From Xanthobacteraceae bacterium (GTDB taxonomy: Bacteria; Pseudomonadota; Alphaproteobacteria; Rhizobiales; Xanthobacteraceae): 64,000 nucleotides of DNA. Where the stretch lies: the NCBI GenBank assembly GCA_019454205.1, contig CP075369.1:2170001-2234000 (forward strand). The letters run 5' to 3'. Both the position numbers and the translations under genes were made by a program. Every line of letters begins with the position of its first letter. Positions within the stretch are counted from its first letter, which is position 1. Below the pieces are notes generated by a model. The model had not been told where the DNA came from. It searched no databases and was given only the letters and a program-made list of their open reading frames with translations. Shown piece by piece: positions 18,651 through 25,756 of the stretch.

Positions 18651-19684
18651 CAGCGCTCCTCCCGGTAATGCGAAGGCAGCTTCGCAAGCAGCGCCGCGAT
18701 GGGGTCGCCTTCCGGCGCGGGCGCGTCCGTGCGTTCGGCCACCCGCAGCTTGGCGGAGCGCGCACGCGGATTCATTTTCACTTCGTCTTCGGAAGCAACC
18801 AGCGGCTTGCGTCCGACCAGCGTAAACGACGGCGCGATTTCTTTTGCGGCAGGCGCGTGGCGCGAAGGCTTCGCCGGTTGCGCGCGCTCGTTCAGGAACG
18901 TCTTCACCAGGCGATCTTCGAGCGAATGGAACGAGATCGCGGCAAGGCGTCCGCCCGCGTTCAGCAGGTTCTCCGCAGCGTGCAGCCCCGCGCCGATCTC
19001 GCCGAGTTCGTCGTTCACATAGATGCGCAGCGCCTGAAACGTCCGCGTCGCGGCATCGATGTCGCCCGGTTTGGTGCGTATCGCCGCGCGGAGAATGTCC
19101 GCGAGTTCGCCGGTGCTGCTGATTTCCTTCTCCGCGCGCTTCTGCACGATGGCCTGCGCCGCGAAGCGCGCCTTCTTCTCCTCGCCGAGCAGCGAGATGA
19201 TGCGGGCGAGGTCTTTCTCGGAAAAAGTATTCACGACATCCGCCGCGCTCAGGCCCCGCGCGCTCATGCGCATGTCGAGCGGACCGTCGAAGCGGAAGGA
19301 AAATCCCCGGCCCGCTTCGTCGAACTGCATGGAGGAAACGCCGAAATCGAACAGGATGCCGTCAACGCGCTCGAAGCCGTGGCGCGGTGCGATCTCCGGC
19401 AGTTCGGAGAAATTCGCTTCGACAACCGTCAGCCGCCCGCCGAACTCGCTGACGGAGAGCGCCGATTGCGCGACCGTGCGCGGATCGCGGTCGAAGCCGA
19501 GCACTTCGCAATTCGCCGCCGAGAGCAGCGCGCGCGAATGTCCGCCCGCGCCGAAGGTTGCGTCGATGTATTTGCCGCCGTCTTTCGGGCGAAGGGAAGC
19601 AACAACCTCCCGGAGCATCACGGGAAGATGGCGAGCCGGTCCGCCAGCAGCGCCCGTTTCCGGGCGGCTGCGGCCCGCCGTCAT
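18650..19684 (-). CDS. rsmH: RsmH, 16S rRNA m4C1402 methyltransferase
   Basis: SAM-dependent methyltransferase (formerly MraW) acting on the ribosomal P site. The start is the ATG at 19684, which overlaps the mraZ stop as ATGA and gives 344 residues; the far longer frame to 20275 runs antiphase through mraZ and is spurious. Motifs are HLPVMLREVVASL at the N-terminus, YIDATFGAGGHSRALL (SAM loop), ILFDFGVSSMQFDEAGRGFS and the C-terminal FHSLEDRLVKTFL. Confidence 0.96.
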   Translation of the reverse strand: MTAGRSRPETGAAGGPARHLPVMLREVVASLRPKDGGKYIDATFGAGGHSRALLSAANCEVLGFDRDPRTVAQSALSVSEFGGRLTVVEANFSELPEIAPRHGFERVDGILFDFGVSSMQFDEAGRGFSFRFDGPLDMRMSARGLSAADVVNTFSEKDLARIISLLGEEKKARFAAQAIVQKRAEKEISSTGELADILRAAIRTKPGDIDAATRTFQALRIYVNDELGEIGAGLHAAENLLNAGGRLAAISFHSLEDRLVKTFLNERAQPAKPSRHAPAAKEIAPSFTLVGRKPLVASEDEVKMNPRARSAKLRVAERTDAPAPEGDPIAALLAKLPSHYREER

Positions 19685-20151
19685 CCCGATGCTCCGGAAG
19701 GTTTTGCCTGCGCGCCGAGCGCCCGCCGGTAGGCGCGGACTTTCTCGGTCGCGTCCGTCAAATGGCTGCGGAAGCGCTCCGGCTCCCACAGCTGAAACTT
19801 GTGGCCGAGGCCAACGAAGGTCACCGCGTCCGAAATCTGCGCGTGCGTCTTCAGCGTCTCGGTCAGAACGATGCGGCCTTCCGAATCCGGCTTCAGGTTC
19901 TCGCTGCGCCCGAAAAGCGCCGCCGAGAATTCCTCCCGCTCTTCCGAAAACGGCGGATAGCGGTCGATCAGCGACTGGATTTCCTCGAGCAGGGCCGTGC
20001 CCCCCGCATCCACCGCCGGACGATCCAGCGCCGGATGGCAGTGCAGTCCCTCGAAGCCGTCGCGCGCCAGCACCGCCCGGAAGGGAGCTGGAATCGAAAC
20101 GCGGCCTTTGGCGTCCAATCGCATGGTGAAGGTCGACAGAAAGCGGTTCAT
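19681..20151 (-). CDS. mraZ: MraZ, transcriptional regulator of the dcw cluster
   Basis: AbrB-like DNA-binding protein made of two SpoVT/AbrB repeats; in E. coli it represses its own operon by binding TGGG repeats. I start at ATG 20151 (MNRFLSTFTMRLDAKGRV), giving 156 residues; the frame to 20232 adds 27 residues without family similarity. The first repeat is TMRLDAKGRVSIPAPFRAVL, and the second contains DSEGRIVLTETLKTHAQI. It is the first gene of the cluster, with the box ladder and promoter about 105-140 bp upstream. Confidence 0.95.
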   Translation of the reverse strand: MNRFLSTFTMRLDAKGRVSIPAPFRAVLARDGFEGLHCHPALDRPAVDAGGTALLEEIQSLIDRYPPFSEEREEFSAALFGRSENLKPDSEGRIVLTETLKTHAQISDAVTFVGLGHKFQLWEPERFRSHLTDATEKVRAYRRALGAQAKPSGASG

Positions 20152-20244
20152 CGGAACGCTCGACGCAACAACACTTCCCGTCCACGAACGCGCGCGAGTG
20201 CTGGAGCGGCGAGAAGCTGCCTCGCCCCCCAACCGGATCGGCTT

Positions 20245-20289
20245 TGGACCGGAGCGGGATGATTTGGGATACCATGGGACTATATGGCC
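20245..20289 (+). promoter_or_regulatory. Putative MraZ operator: five TGGGA-like boxes at 10-bp period
   Basis: On the plus strand, pentamers TGGAC (20245), CGGGA (20255), TGGGA (20265), TGGGA (20275) and TGGCC (20285) recur with exactly 5-bp spacers. MraZ of E. coli is known to bind TGGGN repeats separated by 5 bp over its own promoter. The ladder overlaps the predicted mraZ promoter (see next entry). The boxes read on the strand opposite to mraZ transcription. Confidence 0.7.
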
Positions 20290-20294
20290 GTCAA
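20266..20294 (-). promoter_or_regulatory. Candidate sigma-70 promoter of mraZ and the dcw cluster
   Basis: Minus-strand TTGACG (20294-20289) is a 5/6 match to the -35 box and lies 17 bp from TATCCC (20271-20266), a weak 3/6 match to the -10 box. The 5' UTR to the mraZ ATG would be about 105 nt. Its placement on the MraZ box ladder supports it. Confidence 0.5.
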
Positions 20295-20321
20295 CGAACC
20301 GAACGCTGCGAACGGCGAAAG

Positions 20322-20343
20322 GCCGCGCGGGAGCGCGGCTTTT
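20322..20343. terminator. Hairpin terminator between DUF2339 gene and mraZ
   Basis: A 7-bp GC stem (GCCGCGC with GCGCGGC, loop GGGA) is followed by TTTT on the plus strand and by CTTTC on the minus strand. It lies 28 bp past the stop of the minus-strand DUF2339 gene, so its natural role is to end that transcript before the mraZ promoter. Confidence 0.65.
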
Positions 20344-20370
20344 CCCCAGACGATTAACGCGCCGTAAGGC

Positions 20371-23109
20371 TTAAGATTCGGTTTGCGCGGGAGAGATCGG
20401 CTTCTTCGGGAACAGAAGTCGCTGATAGAGCAGCCCAATCCCGACCAGCACGGCCCCCAGACCGATGAATGAGAAGGCTCGCCAGACGCCGGTCAGCCCC
20501 GCCATGTCGATCATGAAGACCTTGGCGATGGTCAGCAGCATCACCGCCGCGGAAGCGAGCCGCACCGCCTTCGACTGCCGCACGATGCCGATGAGCAGCA
20601 GCAACACCGCGAAGGTCAGCCACACCGCTGAATAGGTGTAGCCTTCGGCGTCGCTCATCGCGGGACCGGAAAGCGCCGGCCCCTGGAACAGCGCGCGGAC
20701 CTGTAGCGTGAGATAGGCCAGCGCGAGGACAATCGACGTGATCGCCGCGACGTTGCGGAAGGTTTCGTTCCGCGTCCGTTGGTAGGTGATCGCGAGCGCG
20801 CCCGCGAGGATCGCGGGCAACAGGTAGCCGAGCAGCACGAGATTGAAGAAGCGGCCCGTGCCGACGGAGTCGCCAGTGAAGTATGGATTGTCCACGAACA
20901 ACAGCCCGACCACGATGCCGATCAGTGTGAACGCGGCGATGATCTGCGCACCGAGATCGTGCACGATGCTTTTCGTCACCATGCGCAGCCGTTCGAGGCC
21001 GATCGCCATGCCGAGGCCCACGCAGACGTTGAGCGCGAGTTCTGCGAGCGGCGCGGTGTAGCGATAGAGGTCGCCGCCGTTGATGTAGTGGCGAATCTGG
21101 AGCGAGAAGAACAGCACCGTGAACAGGATCGCGAGCGAGTCCGCCATGCGCGCCGGGAAATCGTCGGCGCGCTTGCGCAGCAGCCAACCCGCCGCCCAGT
21201 ACGCGAGCGCCGGCACGCCGTAGCCCCACAGCAGCCAGTTGAAAACCGGCGTCGTGCCGAGATCGCTGCCCGCGATGCGCGGATCCCATGCCACGCGCGC
21301 AGCGACGAGAATGCATGCGCCCACTGCCAGCCAGCGCAGGAATGGGAAATTGCGCTTGTCCGCGACCCACGCAATGCCCGCCGTCATCAGCGCCAGCGCA
21401 ACCGTAAGCCAGCCTTTCTCCAGCGCGAACGTCAGGCCGAGCGCGAGCGATACGATGCTGCCGGTCGCGAACGCCGCGGCGGCGGAAGATGCCCCCGGCT
21501 GCTCGCGTTTCCCCAGCACTTCGGTCGCGAATGCATAGAGAGCGGCCAGCGCCATCGCGACCGCGGCAAACTGATACGAAAGCTGGAAATGCGCGATGCG
21601 ATAATAAAGTGCGGCAAGGATTGCGACCGGCGCAATCACGGCGCCCGCCGCCCACAAAACCGCTTGCAACGTGCTGCGCGTTCTTGTCTGCGCGACGAAC
21701 CCTAAGCCGCCGAACAACAACGCGAGCGTTCCTCCCAGCCAGAGGTGCGAACCGTAGAGCGCCTTCGGCATTTCGTTCGCGTCTCCGACGCCGCTGACGC
21801 CTTGCGTCACGAAGCCCGGCGAGAACGAGAGTTGCACCGACCACAGCGCGATAACCCCTGAGGCCATGATCGCAGCCAGCGGCACCGCACCGAGCGCGGA
21901 CTCCGCCTGCCACGCCACCAGCAACGTCAGCGCGCACAACACGGCGAAGGCATAGAGCGCCGCGTCTTCATGGTTGCGCGCAAGCACCAGCAGCGCGAGT
22001 GCAAACACATAGGCCGCGATGGACGCGGAAGAAATCGCATCCACCTTTCCCGGTTGCGCGGACGGCCCGTACAACAATCCCGATACGATGAGCGCCCCCG
22101 CAAGCGCGAAGCCCGCGACGCCATGGAAAATGTGGGGCGCGACATAGGCGGCGAAGCCGATGCCCGGCAACATCCAGAACACGCCGAACGCGACCGCCGC
22201 GATCGCAAGCCAGCGCCACAGGCGAATACGCGCCAGTGCGAACGCCGCCGCCGTGACGATGGCGAGATAGATATAAAGCGCCCAGTAATTCGGCGCGGCA
22301 GTAGAGACCAGCATCGGCGCGACATACGCGCCGATCAGCCCAAGGCCGGCGAGCATCGGTCCGTGCAGAAGCGCAGCCGCCAGCGTGCCAAGCGCAACGA
22401 CGCCGAGCAGGATGAAAGCATTGGCCGGAACGAGGAAGCCGTAGAGCGCGTAAGCCGCGTACACCGTCGCATACGCCACCGCCGTACCTGCCGCGGTGAG
22501 AATGGCGGGAATGTTCGCGGCAGCGAATGCAGCCGCTTTCGCGTTACCTTCTTTCCGCCGTTGCCATTCGCCCGCCGCGACCAACGCGGCGGCAAACAAT
22601 GCGCCCAGAAAGATTCGCGCCGCAGGACCGATCAATCCCGCTTCGATGGAATAACGCACGAGGAAAATGCCGCCGAGCGCAAGCGCAAGGCCGCCGACCC
22701 AAACCACCCAGCGCGTGCCGAAGCGTTCCTCGAAACTCACATCGCTCTGCGGGCGCGGAGGGACAGGCGGACGTGGCGGGCGCGCCTGACGCGGTGCGGG
22801 CGCGGCAGGATGCGGCTGCGGCGAAACCGGCTGTGCGGGCGGCGGTGTTTCGGTGGCAGCCGCGGACACAGGAGGCGCATCCGCCGCCGGCATTTCGCGG
22901 ACCACCGCAGGCCGCGCGGTCGCGGCGGTTTGCGCGGGTGTCATTGGCGGACGCGGCGTGAGCGGCTCCGTACCGAGCCGCTGCTGCAATTCGCGAAGCT
23001 GATTCTCGATTTTGTTCAGCCGCCCGCCATGCGCGAGCACAAGGATGAAGGCGACGATGGCCATGACCGGCAAGGCCAGGGCCAGAAGCCCAAGCAGCAC
23101 GAATTCCAT
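20371..23109 (-). CDS. DUF2339 polytopic membrane protein
   Basis: Large inner-membrane protein of 912 residues, function unknown. After a first membrane helix there is a short coiled coil (RLNKIENQLRELQQRL), then an Ala/Pro-rich linker (about 45-115), then VSFEERFGTRWVVWVGGLAL, the characteristic opening of the DUF2339 domain. Roughly 25 hydrophobic helices fill the rest. ATG 23109 is preferred over the adjacent GTG 23112 because of the upstream AGGGGG. It ends 28 bp before the hairpin terminator. The gene is divergent from the amidase; the 121-bp gap holds both promoters. Confidence 0.88.
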   Translation of the reverse strand: MEFVLLGLLALALPVMAIVAFILVLAHGGRLNKIENQLRELQQRLGTEPLTPRPPMTPAQTAATARPAVVREMPAADAPPVSAAATETPPPAQPVSPQPHPAAPAPRQARPPRPPVPPRPQSDVSFEERFGTRWVVWVGGLALALGGIFLVRYSIEAGLIGPAARIFLGALFAAALVAAGEWQRRKEGNAKAAAFAAANIPAILTAAGTAVAYATVYAAYALYGFLVPANAFILLGVVALGTLAAALLHGPMLAGLGLIGAYVAPMLVSTAAPNYWALYIYLAIVTAAAFALARIRLWRWLAIAAVAFGVFWMLPGIGFAAYVAPHIFHGVAGFALAGALIVSGLLYGPSAQPGKVDAISSASIAAYVFALALLVLARNHEDAALYAFAVLCALTLLVAWQAESALGAVPLAAIMASGVIALWSVQLSFSPGFVTQGVSGVGDANEMPKALYGSHLWLGGTLALLFGGLGFVAQTRTRSTLQAVLWAAGAVIAPVAILAALYYRIAHFQLSYQFAAVAMALAALYAFATEVLGKREQPGASSAAAAFATGSIVSLALGLTFALEKGWLTVALALMTAGIAWVADKRNFPFLRWLAVGACILVAARVAWDPRIAGSDLGTTPVFNWLLWGYGVPALAYWAAGWLLRKRADDFPARMADSLAILFTVLFFSLQIRHYINGGDLYRYTAPLAELALNVCVGLGMAIGLERLRMVTKSIVHDLGAQIIAAFTLIGIVVGLLFVDNPYFTGDSVGTGRFFNLVLLGYLLPAILAGALAITYQRTRNETFRNVAAITSIVLALAYLTLQVRALFQGPALSGPAMSDAEGYTYSAVWLTFAVLLLLIGIVRQSKAVRLASAAVMLLTIAKVFMIDMAGLTGVWRAFSFIGLGAVLVGIGLLYQRLLFPKKPISPAQTES

Positions 23110-23230
23110 CACAACCCCCTACCTTTTCCTTCGCGTGATGCTACTCCAGCGCCGGAAAGAAAGCGAAGCGGCGCACGGATGCAACGAACAGTTTTTTCCG
23201 GCATCTTCTCCGCTTCAAACGGGTGCCGCC

Positions 23231-23986
23231 GTGCAGAATAAATTCGAACCGGACGCCGCATGCGTCGGAGCAATCTCGCCCTCCCCGAACACATCGGAGC
23301 GCACCTGCGCCGCCGACATTCTGCTTCTGCACTATACCGGCATGAAAGACGGGCCGAGCGCGCTTGCGCGGCTGTGCGACGCCGAAAGCAAAGTCTCCTC
23401 GCATTACTTCGTGGAAGAAGACGGCAGCATCGTTCAGCTCGTGCCGGAAAAATTGCGCGCGCATCACGCGGGCGTTTCGTCGTGGGAAGGCACCACCGAC
23501 ATCAACTCGCGCTCCATCGGCATCGAGATCGTCAACCCCGGACACGAGCACGGCTATCGCGATTTTCCGGACGAGCAGATGGAGGCCGTGACGGAGCTTT
23601 GCTTCGACATCGTCGCGCGTCACAAGATCAAGCCGACAAGGGTGCTCGCACATTCCGACGTCGCGCCGACACGCAAGCAGGATCCTGGCGAGCTGTTTCC
23701 ATGGGAGCCGCTCTATGAAGCCGGCGTTGGTCACTGGATTGCGCCGTTCGCGATCGGCGACGGTGCGCTGCTGAAGCCCGGCGACTCGGGCGCAGCCATC
23801 TCCGCGATGCAGGCAGCACTGAAAGAGTACGGCTACGGCGTTCCAACCAACGGCGAGTTCGACGAACTCACCACCGCGGTCGTGACCGCGTTCCAGCGCC
23901 ACTTCCGTCCTGCGCGCGTCGACGGCATCGCCGATCATTCGACGTTGCGCACACTGGAGCGCCTGCTCGCGTCGCGGCCCGCCTGA
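23231..23986 (+). CDS. N-acetylmuramoyl-L-alanine amidase (Amidase_2 plus PG-binding domain)
   Basis: Zn amidase that cleaves between MurNAc and L-Ala, probably AmiD/AmpD-like. I start at GTG 23231 (251 residues); upstream in-frame codons read into the divergent promoter and DUF2339 gene. The first zinc His is in LLLHYTGM, followed by SHYFVEEDGSIVQLVPE, SIGIEIVNPGHEHGY and HSDVAPTRKQDPG with the later His and Lys/Asp pocket. A C-terminal PG_binding_1 domain (LKPGDSGAAISAMQAAL) spans about residues 180-250. No clear signal peptide, so cytoplasmic recycling is as likely as export. Confidence 0.88.
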   Translation: MQNKFEPDAACVGAISPSPNTSERTCAADILLLHYTGMKDGPSALARLCDAESKVSSHYFVEEDGSIVQLVPEKLRAHHAGVSSWEGTTDINSRSIGIEIVNPGHEHGYRDFPDEQMEAVTELCFDIVARHKIKPTRVLAHSDVAPTRKQDPGELFPWEPLYEAGVGHWIAPFAIGDGALLKPGDSGAAISAMQAALKEYGYGVPTNGEFDELTTAVVTAFQRHFRPARVDGIADHSTLRTLERLLASRPA

Positions 23987-23998
23987 ATCGCGCGTCAC

Positions 23999-24025
23999 GC
24001 GGAACGAACTACGTTCCGCGAAGTT
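23999..24025 (+). promoter_or_regulatory. Inverted repeat overlapping a weak EcfG-type promoter candidate
   Basis: GCGGAACG and CGTTCCGC form a perfect 8-bp stem with a 5-nt loop (23999-24019), 13 bp past the amidase stop. The same bases contain GGAAC (24001-24005), then 16 bp, then AGTT (24022-24025), one base from the alphaproteobacterial general-stress consensus GGAAC-N16/17-CGTT. It could serve the transglycosylase gene 155 bp downstream or simply end the amidase transcript. Confidence 0.3.
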
Positions 24026-24179
24026 CCATCATTCGCAACATCGAGTCGCGAGAGAGGGGAACTTTGAAACATCGTTTCGCTTGCCGCGAAATCATCACAA
24101 AATGGTTGGGCGGCGGTCCGATTGCAGCCGCGTTCGGAAAGCCTTTTGCGCCACGTCAACGGGGCAAGAGGAATCACGA

Positions 24180-24794
24180 ATGAACCTGACCAGTCCTGCG
24201 CTGCGCCCGGCAGCGCTCGCTTTCATTTTATGTGCGTTGAGCGCGCCCGTTATCGCCGATCCGATGGATCGGAACCCGCTTCCTGAAAATGCAATGCAGC
24301 CCACGCAGACCGCGGACCTGAACGAGACGCCGCGCACGCAGGATCTCGAACAGCCGCAAGGCGCGCTTCAGCCTGCCGCGCCGGTCAACACGCCGGCCGC
24401 CGCGCAACCGCAAGGCGCGAACGCGAACATCATCGCACTGATCGACAAACATGCGAGCGCGAACGGCATCCCTGCCTCTTTCGCGCGCGCCATCGTCCGC
24501 GTCGAGAGCAACTACAATCCGCGCGCGACCGGACGTCAGGGCGAAGTCGGCCTCATGCAGATCAAGTTCGAGACCGCGCGCGGCATCGGTTACACCGGCT
24601 CGCGCGAAGCGCTCTACGATCCCGACACCAATCTGCAATGGGGCATGAAGTATCTCGCCATGAGCTGGAAGCTCGGCGGCTCCACGCCGTGCGGCGCGAT
24701 CATGAAGTATCAGGGCGGCCACGCGGTGAACCGTATGACCCCCGCCGCGAACGCTTACTGCGCCAAGGTGCGCGGCATCATGGCGTCGAACTAA
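24180..24794 (+). CDS. Secreted lytic transglycosylase (SLT domain)
   Basis: Cleaves glycan strands with formation of 1,6-anhydro-MurNAc in the periplasm. ATG 24180 is preceded by AAGAGGAA and opens a signal peptide (PALAAFILCAL-like region ending near VIA-DP), giving 204 residues. A Pro/Gln/Ala-rich linker follows. The C-terminal SLT domain has the catalytic Glu in RAIVRVESNYNPRATG, then GEVGLMQIKFETARGIG, the LYDPDTNLQWGMKYLA block and MKYQGGH. The domain is short, resembling family 1 mini-SLT proteins of rhizobia. Confidence 0.9.
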   Translation: MNLTSPALRPAALAFILCALSAPVIADPMDRNPLPENAMQPTQTADLNETPRTQDLEQPQGALQPAAPVNTPAAAQPQGANANIIALIDKHASANGIPASFARAIVRVESNYNPRATGRQGEVGLMQIKFETARGIGYTGSREALYDPDTNLQWGMKYLAMSWKLGGSTPCGAIMKYQGGHAVNRMTPAANAYCAKVRGIMASN

Positions 24795-24826
24795 GCGCGC
24801 CGGAATTAGTAGCGTAGCGTTGTGTA

Positions 24827-24858
24827 GAGAGAGGGCGGACTTCGGTCCGCCCTCTTTC
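24827..24858 (+). terminator. Rho-independent terminator of the transglycosylase gene
   Basis: Stem GAGGGCGGAC / GTCCGCCCTC (24831-24840 and 24845-24854) closed by a TTCG tetraloop and followed by TTTCGTTT. It lies 36 bp past the stop codon. Confidence 0.9.
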
Positions 24859-24927
24859 GTTTACGCTCTCGCAAGCACGGCGAACGCCGATCCTTGACGC
24901 AGAACACGGCAGCCTTCATCTGAACGG

Positions 24928-25300
24928 CGTCAGTCGGCCGGGCAGCCGCGGCGCGCAAGCGTCGAGGAAAGTCCGGGCTCCACGGAGAAACGGTGCCGGA
25001 TAACGTCCGGCGGGGGCGACCCCAGGGAAAGTGCCACAGAGAACGAACCGCCCCGCGTTCGCGCAGGGTAAGGGTGAAAAGGTGCGGTAAGAGCGCACCG
25101 CGCTGCCGGCAACGGCGGCGGCACGGCAAACCCCACCGGGAGCAAAGCCAAATAGGGATGACGCGGCTTTAAGCCGGTTCTCTTCGGACCAGTCATCCGG
25201 GTTGGCTGCTCGAGGCGTTTGGCGACAAACGTCCCAGAGGAATGGCTGCCACGTGGGGGCAACCCCGCCTTACAGAACCCGGCTTACAGGCCGGCTGATG
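24928..25300 (+). ncRNA. rnpB: RNase P RNA, bacterial class A
   Basis: Catalytic RNA that matures tRNA 5' ends. The conserved CR-I segment GAGGAAAGTCCGGGCTCC is at 24964-24981, the AGGGAAAGTGCCACAGAGA region near 25022-25041, and the 3' conserved ACAGAACCCGGCTTA at 25272-25286. Terminal helix P1 is formed by TCAGTCGGCC (24930-24939) and GGCCGGCTGA (25289-25298) with one G-U pair, which sets the ends to within a few bases. A terminator follows at 25312. Confidence 0.95.
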
Positions 25301-25311
25301 CCTGATGAGGA

Positions 25312-25338
25312 GGCCCGGCGGGACGACCGCCGGGCCTT
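25312..25338 (+). terminator. Terminator after rnpB
   Basis: Perfect 10-bp stem GGCCCGGCGG / CCGCCGGGCC (25312-25321 and 25327-25336) with loop GACGA, followed by TTCGCCC. The U-tract is short, but the stem is strong and begins 14 bp past P1 of RNase P RNA. Confidence 0.75.
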
Positions 25339-25401
25339 CGCCCATTACAAATCGACGAAAAATGACGGTATTAAATTACCTTATTCACAATCCATTTCAA
25401 A

Positions 25402-25427
25402 GGAACAACCCTGCGCGATCAGGAGTT
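25402..25427 (+). promoter_or_regulatory. Weak EcfG-type promoter candidate upstream of the 27-residue ORF
   Basis: GGAAC at 25402-25406 is followed after 17 bp by AGTT at 25424-25427, one base from GGAAC-N16/17-CGTT. It would give a 5' UTR of roughly 90 nt to the small ORF at 25525. Apart from this, I see nothing distinctive in 25341-25510. Confidence 0.3.
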
Positions 25428-25524
25428 AAGCAGCGGACCACGACTTTCGGCTGATTTTTCCGCTTTCCTCCGGACCTGCCCGCTGGCAGCCTTGGGGCAA
25501 GCTCAACCTAAGGGGAGACTTCCT

Positions 25525-25608
25525 ATGTATCTCGCCCGCCGGATTGACGTACTCGCTATCTTTGCCGCCTTCGCGTTTGTTGGGGCGGTTCTGTTCAGGA
25601 TCATCTGA
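25525..25608 (+). CDS. Small hydrophobic peptide, 27 residues, function unknown
   Basis: A short ORF starting at ATG 25525 with a strong ribosome-binding site (AAGGGGAG, 8 bp spacing) and ending at TGA 25606-25608. The peptide begins MYLARRIDVLAIF and ends AVLFRII: a basic N-terminus followed by one uninterrupted hydrophobic stretch of about 20 residues, so a single-pass membrane peptide is likely. It is followed 28 bp later by a strong terminator, which argues that this is a real transcription unit. I do not recognise a family. The alternative is that the transcript is a small RNA and the ORF incidental. Confidence 0.6.
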   Translation: MYLARRIDVLAIFAAFAFVGAVLFRII

Positions 25609-25636
25609 ACCAACAGTTCGATTTCGCAGCGAAGAG

Positions 25637-25668
25637 GCGTCGGGAAGCATGGCTTTCCGGCGTTTTTT
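25637..25668 (+). terminator. Strong Rho-independent terminator after the 27-residue ORF
   Basis: A 12-bp stem (25637-25648 with 25652-25663, three G-U pairs), a 3-nt ATG loop and a TTTTTT run at 25663-25668. It ends a plus-strand transcript just before the 3' end of the convergent metH gene. Confidence 0.85.
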
Positions 25669-25756
25669 ATTTTTGCCCGCCCCGCAGCCCGGCACACGCA
25701 AAAAATGGTGCTTCTAGGTAACGCTAACCTAGGGGCGAGTAAGCCGGCTGGGTCGT

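Noticed and set aside
19685..20275. N-terminal extension of the rsmH frame across mraZ
   Set aside because: Runs antiphase through mraZ, lacks similarity to RsmH, and the ATGA overlap at 19684 gives a normal-length protein.
24058..24076. Second EcfG-like site GGAAC...CGTT upstream of the transglycosylase
   Set aside because: Spacing between the boxes is about 10 bp, far from the required 16-17.
25710..25735. CTAGGT/ACCTAG inverted repeat as metH terminator
   Set aside because: Only 6 bp, no U-tract on the minus strand; too weak to call.
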